NCBI GenBank assembly: GCA_046728115.1
Contig: JBKPDW010000589.1
Span: 1 to 11,595, forward strand
DNA: 11,595 nucleotides
DNA from: CAVSWN01 sp046728115
Lineage (GTDB): Bacteria > Acidobacteriota > Vicinamibacteria > Vicinamibacterales > CAVVIG01
Direction: 5' to 3'
In this document: positions 8,263 through 11,595 of the stretch, piece by piece
Layout of the letters: every line of letters begins with the position of its first letter
Numbering within the stretch: position 1 is the stretch's first letter
Made by a program: the position numbers and the translations under genes
Notes under the pieces: model-generated
What the model saw: the letters and a program-made list of their open reading frames with translations, nothing else
Databases searched by the model: none
Told to the model about the DNA's origin: nothing

Positions 8263-8272
8263 GTGGTCGGTA

Positions 8273-9385
8273 TCAGACGCGCATCGGCATGATCACGTAG
8301 GTGTAGTCGTAGCCTTCGGCGCCGACCGGTTTCATCACGGCCTGGCTGACTTCGTCCTTGAGCTCGAGCGCGACCACATCCGTGGTGACCGCCGAAAGGA
8401 AATCGAGCACGTATTGCGCGTTGAAGCAGATCTGCATGCCGGCGCCACCGTACTCGACCGGCAGCGTCTCCTTCGCTTCGCCGAGATCGGGACTGCTGGA
8501 GGAGACATCGACTCTGCCTTTTTCCACCTGGATCTTGACGGCGCGCGACCGTTCGTTCGAAAGAATCTGCACACGCTTGACCGCATTGGTCAAGCGATCG
8601 CGCTCGAATTCTATTCGTTTGTCGTTGCCTTTCGGAATCACCCGCTCGTATGCCGGAAACTGGCCGTCGATCATCCGGGAGATCAGCAGACGCTCGCCGG
8701 TGTGAAAGAACAGATGATTTTCGCCGCGCTCGTAGCTGATATCTGCTCCATCGCCTTCCATCAACAACCGGCCCAGCTCTCCGAGAGTTTTCTTCGGCAG
8801 GATGGCTCTATTTTCGTCGCCGTCTTTCTTCCCGCCATTCCTTGGTACGCTGACCAGCGCCAGGCGATGGCCGTCTGTCGCAACAAGGCTCATATCGCCG
8901 GGCCGGAGGACGAACAATGCACCGTTCAGAAAAAATCGTGTGTCCTCACCGGTGATCGCGAACTGCGTCTTCGCGACCATCTCCTTTACGGCGCTACACG
9001 GCAGCGCAGCAGTCGTCGTGCCGCCCGATTCGGGCAGCGTTGGAAAATCTTCGCGCGGAAGTGTCTGCATGCGCGATTCGAAGCGATCGGCCGCGATCTT
9101 CACGCCGCCTCTGTCGTCAGCGATACGGATGTCGGTTTCCGGAAGCGACTTTACGATTTCGTAGAACTTCTTGGCTGGCAGCGTGACGGCGCCGCCCTTC
9201 GTAATGTTTGCCCCGCATTTGCTTCGCAACCCCACTTCAAGATCGGTCGCAAGCAGCGCGAGTTGGTCACCTTTCGCTTCCATCAGCACGTTGGCCAGGA
9301 TGGGGATCGTGTTCTTTCGCTCGACGATCCCTTGAAAAAGTTGCAGTTCTCGCAGAAGGTCGTTCTTGCGGACGACAAATTCCAT
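8273..9385 (-). CDS. dnaN: DNA polymerase III beta subunit (sliding clamp)
   Basis: This 370-residue protein is the usual length for the beta clamp, which dimerises as a ring on DNA and tethers DNA polymerase III and other partners. It begins MEFVVRKNDLLRELQLFQGIVERK and contains ILANVLMEA (29-37), LLATDLEVGL (44-53), LPAKKFYEIVKSLP (68-81), FFLNGALF and VATDGHRLAL in the second domain, and LLISRMIDGQFPAYERVIP in the third. It ends with the highly conserved YVIMPMRV (363-370), part of the partner-binding pocket. The ATG is supported by a Shine-Dalgarno-like GAGGT 10 bases upstream. It is the second gene of the dnaA-dnaN-gyrB-gyrA series. It lies 250 bp after dnaA and has its own candidate promoter in that gap, and it is followed by gyrB after 10 bp with no recF in between. 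Confidence 0.98.
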   Translation of the reverse strand: MEFVVRKNDLLRELQLFQGIVERKNTIPILANVLMEAKGDQLALLATDLEVGLRSKCGANITKGGAVTLPAKKFYEIVKSLPETDIRIADDRGGVKIAADRFESRMQTLPREDFPTLPESGGTTTAALPCSAVKEMVAKTQFAITGEDTRFFLNGALFVLRPGDMSLVATDGHRLALVSVPRNGGKKDGDENRAILPKKTLGELGRLLMEGDGADISYERGENHLFFHTGERLLISRMIDGQFPAYERVIPKGNDKRIEFERDRLTNAVKRVQILSNERSRAVKIQVEKGRVDVSSSSPDLGEAKETLPVEYGGAGMQICFNAQYVLDFLSAVTTDVVALELKDEVSQAVMKPVGAEGYDYTYVIMPMRV

Positions 9386-9395
9386 GGCTGTGCTG

Positions 9396-9400
9396 ACCTC
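9396..9400 (-). promoter_or_regulatory. Ribosome binding site of dnaN
   Basis: GAGGT on the minus strand lies 10 bases before the dnaN ATG. It is the only recognisable Shine-Dalgarno sequence among the minus-strand genes here and supports the chosen start. Confidence 0.55.
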
Positions 9401-9420
9401 GAAAACGCGGGGCTGGGAAC

Positions 9421-9550
9421 CCGCTATCCCTATAGAGAGGACAGAGGAAAATTATATAGGAAAAGAGTGTCTGTTGAAAAGGAGACTAGCCTTGTAAATG
9501 CTTATCTTTGAGTGATTTGCGTTGTGCAAAAACCTTGACCTAAAATCGGA
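9421..9550. other. AT-rich stretch in the dnaA-dnaN gap, candidate DNA unwinding element
   Basis: By hand count about 61% of these 130 bases are A or T, clearly more than in the flanking genes. It lies next to a DnaA-box-like 9-mer (9618-9626). Origins with a DnaA-box group on each side of dnaA, as in Bacillus, have their unwinding element in this position. It also holds the dnaN promoter candidate, so AT-richness could simply reflect that. I saw no clear DnaA-trio series. Confidence 0.4.
9451..9479 (-). promoter_or_regulatory. Candidate sigma70-type promoter of dnaN-gyrB-gyrA
   Basis: On the minus strand a perfect TATAAT (9451-9456) is preceded after 17 bases by a weak -35, TTTCAA (9474-9479). 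Transcription would start near 9444 and give a leader of about 60 bases before the dnaN ATG. A second, weaker pair, TTGCAC and GATAAG, lies further upstream in the same AT-rich stretch. Only the -10 is strong, so this is a motif-level call. Confidence 0.45.
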
Positions 9551-9617
9551 CCGCCGGAAGGTTGTATTCACCCGTCTACACATTTCAACACACTTCAGCA
9601 CCGCTCACAGTTGAGGT

Positions 9618-9626
9618 TGTGGAAAA
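9618..9626 (-). promoter_or_regulatory. DnaA box (variant TTTTCCACA), downstream of dnaA
   Basis: TGTGGAAAA on the plus strand is TTTTCCACA on the minus strand, one mismatch from the classic TTATCCACA. It lies 9 bases past the dnaA stop codon and is identical to the three copies in the gap upstream of dnaA. Confidence 0.6.
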
Positions 9627-9635
9627 CCCCTGCCG

Positions 9636-10970
9636 TCAGCGAAATCCTTCGAGAAAATTCCCGATGAGAGTGTTGAAATCGGTGTCCTTCTTCCGAAGAT
9701 CCTCTACCTTGCGGATGGAATGGATCACAGTCGAGTGATGCTTGCCGCCGAAACTCCGGCCGATCTCGGGAAGCGACGCGTGGGTCAGCGATTTACAGAG
9801 ATACATCGCGATCTGCCGCGGCATGGCGACTGATTTCGAGTTGTTCCGTGATTTCAGGTCCGCCATTTTCAGGTTGTAGTAATCGGCTACGTGCTTCTGG
9901 ATGATTTCGATGGTGATCGCTTTCTCGTCGTGGTCCAGGATGTTCTTCAGGACCTCCTGTGTGAGCGGGAGCGTGATGTCCTGACCCGTCAACGAGGCGT
10001 ACGCAATCAGGCGAATCAGCGATCCTTCCAGTTCGCGGATGTTCGATTTGATCTTGCCCGCGATGTACATCGCGACGTTGTCGGGCAGCGGCACCTCTTC
10101 GGTCTCTGCTTTCTTCTTGAGAATCGCGACCTTCGTCTCGAGATCTGGCGACTGGATGTCAGCTGTCAGGCCCCACTCGAATCGCGATCGTAACCGCTCC
10201 TCGAGGGCGGGAATCTCATGCGGCGGACTGTCGCTGCTGAGGACGATCTGTTTCTGCGAGTCGTACAGGGCGTTGAATGTGTGGAAGAACTCCGTCTGCG
10301 TTCCTTCTTTACCGGCGAGAAACTGAATGTCGTCTACCAGCAAGACATCGACGGATCGATAGCGTTCGCGAAAATCGAGAACCCGATCGTACCGGACGGC
10401 GTTGATCATCTCGTTCATGAATCGTTCCGACGAGATATACGTGAGCTTGAGATTCCGATCGTGGCGGAGCACGTACTGCCCGATCGCGTGCATCAGATGC
10501 GTTTTCCCCAGGCCCACTCCTCCGTAGATGAACAGCGGATTGTAAGAGCGGGAGGGCGCTTCGGCCACGGCGCGGCAGGCCGCGTGAGCGAACTGATTCG
10601 ACGGTCCGACGATGAACGAGTCGAAGGTGTAGCGGGGATTGAGGCCGGCGGGTCCCGGTTGGGTTGGCGGCGGCGCGCCAGACTCCAGTGCGGCGGCCTC
10701 GTCGGCGCTCAGAGGAATTATCGGCGCGTCGGTTTGAGAATCGGCGATGAAGTTCACGACCAGATTCGAGCGATGCAATTCCGCGGCAGCCTCGCTGATG
10801 ACACCTGAGTAATGCTTGGTCAGCCACTCCTTGAAGAGCGCATTGGGGACGCGAACCGTGACCGAGAACCGATCTTCGGCGAGAAACGAGGTTGGCCGGA
10901 ACCAGGTGTAGAAGCTGTGCCGGTTCATCTTCGTTTCAATTCGCGACAAAAGCTCGTCCCAGAGGTTCAT
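9636..10970 (-). CDS. dnaA: Chromosomal replication initiator protein DnaA
   Basis: DnaA is the AAA+ protein that binds DnaA boxes, melts the origin and loads the replicative helicase. From the ATG at 10970 it has 444 residues. Domain I is NLWDELLSRIETKMNRHSFYTWFRP (2-26). A short Pro-rich linker (about 85-110) follows. The AAA+ domain has Walker A GGVGLGKTH (150-158), Walker B LLVDDIQFL (210-218), box VII EERLRSRFEWGL (257-268) and the sensor 2 region NIRELEGSLIRL (310-321). Domain IV carries SVAMPRQIAMYL (380-391) and the signature IGRSFGGKHHSTVIHS (403-418), where most DnaA proteins read GGRDHTTV. An in-frame TTG at 10982 would add MRDE, and a stop two codons before it limits further extension. 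I prefer the ATG because family members begin MN-W; neither start has a clear Shine-Dalgarno sequence. It is the first gene of the leftward operon and divergent from rpmH. Confidence 0.97.
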   Translation of the reverse strand: MNLWDELLSRIETKMNRHSFYTWFRPTSFLAEDRFSVTVRVPNALFKEWLTKHYSGVISEAAAELHRSNLVVNFIADSQTDAPIIPLSADEAAALESGAPPPTQPGPAGLNPRYTFDSFIVGPSNQFAHAACRAVAEAPSRSYNPLFIYGGVGLGKTHLMHAIGQYVLRHDRNLKLTYISSERFMNEMINAVRYDRVLDFRERYRSVDVLLVDDIQFLAGKEGTQTEFFHTFNALYDSQKQIVLSSDSPPHEIPALEERLRSRFEWGLTADIQSPDLETKVAILKKKAETEEVPLPDNVAMYIAGKIKSNIRELEGSLIRLIAYASLTGQDITLPLTQEVLKNILDHDEKAITIEIIQKHVADYYNLKMADLKSRNNSKSVAMPRQIAMYLCKSLTHASLPEIGRSFGGKHHSTVIHSIRKVEDLRKKDTDFNTLIGNFLEGFR

Positions 10971-11060
10971 TTCGTCACGCAAAAATTAGGCAGTCACACG
11001 CGTTCGCCTGTCGAAGAGGCCAATATTTCGGCCCAATGCACGCATGAGTAGTCGGTGAAG

Positions 11061-11091
11061 CATATATTGATGGGCTTTCCCGGTTTCGCAA
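11061..11091 (-). promoter_or_regulatory. Candidate dnaA promoter
   Basis: On the minus strand TTGCGA (11086-11091) and TATATG (11061-11066) are separated by 19 bases, pointing toward dnaA. The leader would be about 85 bases. The spacing is long and both hexamers are imperfect, so this is weak. Confidence 0.3.
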
Positions 11092-11146
11092 GGGACAATC
11101 CGGTCAATACGCGCCGGCATCGATACGGTCGTCGCGGTCCTGGCGA

Positions 11147-11155
11147 TTTTCCACA
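11147..11155 (+). promoter_or_regulatory. DnaA box 1 (TTTTCCACA)
   Basis: This 9-mer is one mismatch (T for A at position 3) from TTATCCACA. It is a direct repeat of box 2, with starts 12 bases apart. Confidence 0.65.
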
Positions 11156-11158
11156 GTT

Positions 11159-11167
11159 TTTTCCACA
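11159..11167 (+). promoter_or_regulatory. DnaA box 2 (TTTTCCACA)
   Basis: Identical to box 1 and in the same orientation. It forms a perfect inverted pair with box 3 across a 2-bp GG spacer. Confidence 0.65.
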
Positions 11168-11169
11168 GG

Positions 11170-11178
11170 TGTGGAAAA
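11170..11178 (-). promoter_or_regulatory. DnaA box 3 (TTTTCCACA, inverted)
   Basis: TGTGGAAAA on the plus strand is the reverse complement of boxes 1 and 2. The pair with box 2 makes a 20-bp palindrome-like element. Confidence 0.65.
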
Positions 11179-11213
11179 CTTTGGGAAGAGACCAAACCCG
11201 CATGGGAAAATCC

Positions 11214-11229
11214 CTGCCAGGACAGGCAG
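11214..11229. repeat. Small inverted repeat in the origin region
   Basis: CTGCC and GGCAG are separated by AGGACA, directly after a short GGGA-AAA-TCCC palindrome (11204-11214). The stems are only 4-5 bp and no T-run follows on the plus strand. It may be an origin element or chance. Confidence 0.25.
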
Positions 11230-11265
11230 AAAAGGACGCCGACTGTAACACATCTCGGCGATCGA

Positions 11266-11295
11266 TTGACACTCTTGGAAGGCGTTCGCTAACAT
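11266..11295 (+). promoter_or_regulatory. Sigma70-type promoter of rpmH-rnpA
   Basis: A perfect -35 TTGACA (11266-11271) is followed after 18 bases by TAACAT (11290-11295; 4 of 6 match TATAAT). Transcription would start near 11302, about 24 bases before rpmH. The position, orientation and strength fit the ribosomal-protein gene. Confidence 0.65.
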
Positions 11296-11314
11296 TGCGA
11301 GTTCGACTCTCTTC

Positions 11315-11320
11315 GGAAGG
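11315..11320 (+). promoter_or_regulatory. Ribosome binding site of rpmH
   Basis: GGAAGG lies 5 bases before the rpmH ATG, a plausible Shine-Dalgarno sequence that fixes the start. Confidence 0.6.
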
Positions 11321-11325
11321 GTGAC

Positions 11326-11478
11326 ATGAAAGGAAAGCGAACGTTTCAGCCCAATACGCGGCACCGCAAACGCACCCATGGGTTCATGGTGCGAATGAGC
11401 ACGAAGAATGGCCGCCTGGTGCTGAAGCGACGCCGAGCGAAGGGTCGAAAGCGCCTGACGGTCAGCAGCGAGACTTGA
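11326..11478 (+). CDS. rpmH: 50S ribosomal protein L34
   Basis: This 50-residue, very basic protein begins MKGKRTFQPNTRHRKRTHGF and continues MVRMSTKNGRLVLKRRRAKG. These are the hallmark L34 blocks KRTFQPN, RKRTHGF, RM-TKNGR and RRRAKGR. L34 is a small protein of the large ribosomal subunit that binds 23S rRNA. Family members are usually 44-47 residues; this one has two extra residues near the N-terminus (GK) and a short extra tail (SSET). The ATG at 11326 is set by GGAAGG 5 bases upstream and by a TTGACA-type promoter. It diverges from dnaA across the probable origin, and its stop overlaps the apparent start of rnpA, so the two are co-transcribed and probably translationally coupled. Confidence 0.97.
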   Translation: MKGKRTFQPNTRHRKRTHGFMVRMSTKNGRLVLKRRRAKGRKRLTVSSET

Positions 11479-11595
11479 ACCTTCAGACTTCCGGGAGGTT
11501 CCGCTCAACCGAACGAATCCGGCGTCGAACTGAATTCCAACGGGTGTTCGAGCGCGGTGTCCGGGTCCCGGGTCGTTTCAGCACGGTGTTCGTCC
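11475..11595 (+). CDS. rnpA: Ribonuclease P protein component, N-terminal part, 3' end outside window
   Basis: The frame reads TTG then NLQTSGRFRSTERIRRRTEF and on to QRVFERGVRVPGRFSTVFV before the window ends (40 codons seen). RIRRRTEFQRVFERG--V-GRF is the typical N-terminal RnpA pattern (R-R-F--V---G). RnpA assists the RNase P RNA in maturing tRNA 5' ends. The frame has no ATG or GTG before this block; the only standard start is TTG at 11475, whose bases overlap the rpmH stop codon (TTGA). The same frame stays open back through rpmH to the TGA at 11322-11324, so a start inside rpmH from a non-standard codon cannot be excluded. A GGGAGG at 11493-11498 has no start codon after it in this frame. 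The identity is fairly certain, the start less so. Confidence 0.85.
   Translation, partial: MNLQTSGRFRSTERIRRRTEFQRVFERGVRVPGRFSTVFV

Larger units (their letters stand above)
10971..11325. other. Probable replication origin (oriC), dnaA-rpmH divergent intergenic region
   Basis: This 355-bp gap between dnaA and rpmH matches the classic dnaA/rpmH origin position. It holds three TTTTCCACA boxes within 32 bp (11147-11178), small AT-rich motifs (CAATATTTC near 11021, CATATATTGA at 11061-11070), a candidate dnaA promoter and the rpmH promoter. Small ORFs predicted here have no recognisable homology and no ribosome binding sites. Confidence 0.75.

Noticed and set aside
6127..8292. 721-codon open frame on the plus strand opposite gyrB
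   Set aside because: It mirrors gyrB in the antisense frame, with Asp/Arg/Val-rich text and no known motif. It is explained by codon bias of gyrB.
8192..9511. 439-codon open frame on the plus strand opposite dnaN
   Set aside because: It covers dnaN in antisense. It has no ribosome binding site or family motif.
10968..10982. TTG at 10982 as the dnaA start
   Set aside because: The ATG four codons later fits the usual DnaA N-terminus. The TTG has no Shine-Dalgarno advantage, although it cannot be excluded.
11046..11050. Possible DnaA-trio (GAGTAGT near 11046)
   Set aside because: At most two TAG-like triplets occur, about 100 bp from the boxes. No trio series is seen next to a DnaA box on either side of dnaA.
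10994..11272. Small ORFs on both strands in the dnaA-rpmH gap (also 11055-11324 plus)
   Set aside because: They lie over the DnaA boxes and promoters, lack ribosome binding sites, and read as random Arg/Ser-rich text.
11104..11508. 134-codon minus-strand frame opposite rpmH
   Set aside because: It is antisense to the certain L34 gene and overlaps the DnaA boxes.

Overview
The window is a chromosomal replication-origin neighbourhood from a high-GC Gram-negative-type bacterium. No mobile element, CRISPR array, tRNA or rRNA is visible, and every gene found is a conserved housekeeping gene. Protein features such as the long GyrB with a TOPRIM-side insert, the GyrA text HPHGDQSIYD and the DnaA text GGKHHSTV resemble Acidobacteriota (possibly Vicinamibacteria-like). 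That placement is an inference from memory of the families, not the result of a search.

Layout from left to right. Positions 1-696 hold the 3' part of glmS (+). After a 107-bp gap with G-rich 7-nt periodic repeats comes pcrA/uvrD helicase (804-3128, +). It runs tail-to-tail, 22 bp apart, into a leftward (-) replication operon read dnaA (9636-10970), dnaN (8273-9385), gyrB (5731-8262), gyrA (3151-5646). The recF gene that usually sits between dnaN and gyrB is not there: dnaN and gyrB are only 10 bp apart. A second patch of 7-nt periodic G-rich repeats lies in the 84-bp gyrB-gyrA gap.

The 355-bp gap right of dnaA is the probable oriC. It carries three copies of the 9-mer TTTTCCACA, a variant of the DnaA box, two of them head-to-head 2 bp apart. 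A fourth copy lies just past the dnaA stop in the dnaA-dnaN gap, beside an AT-rich stretch, which suggests a bipartite origin. On the right, rpmH (11326-11478, +) has a good sigma70-like promoter and leads into rnpA (from 11475, +, cut by the window end). The apparent rnpA start is a TTG that overlaps the rpmH stop codon.

How the parts work together: DnaA opens the origin, DnaN is the polymerase clamp and GyrA/GyrB remove the supercoils ahead of the fork. PcrA clears transcription and repair obstacles, while L34 and RNase P protein begin the translation-related cluster. The dnaA-gyrA block is co-directional with a fork leaving the proposed origin, whereas glmS and pcrA are head-on to it. I found no undescribed multi-gene system. 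The most interesting points are the box/DnaA variant pairing, the two heptad repeat patches, the natural Gln at the GyrA quinolone hot spot and the rpmH/rnpA overlap.
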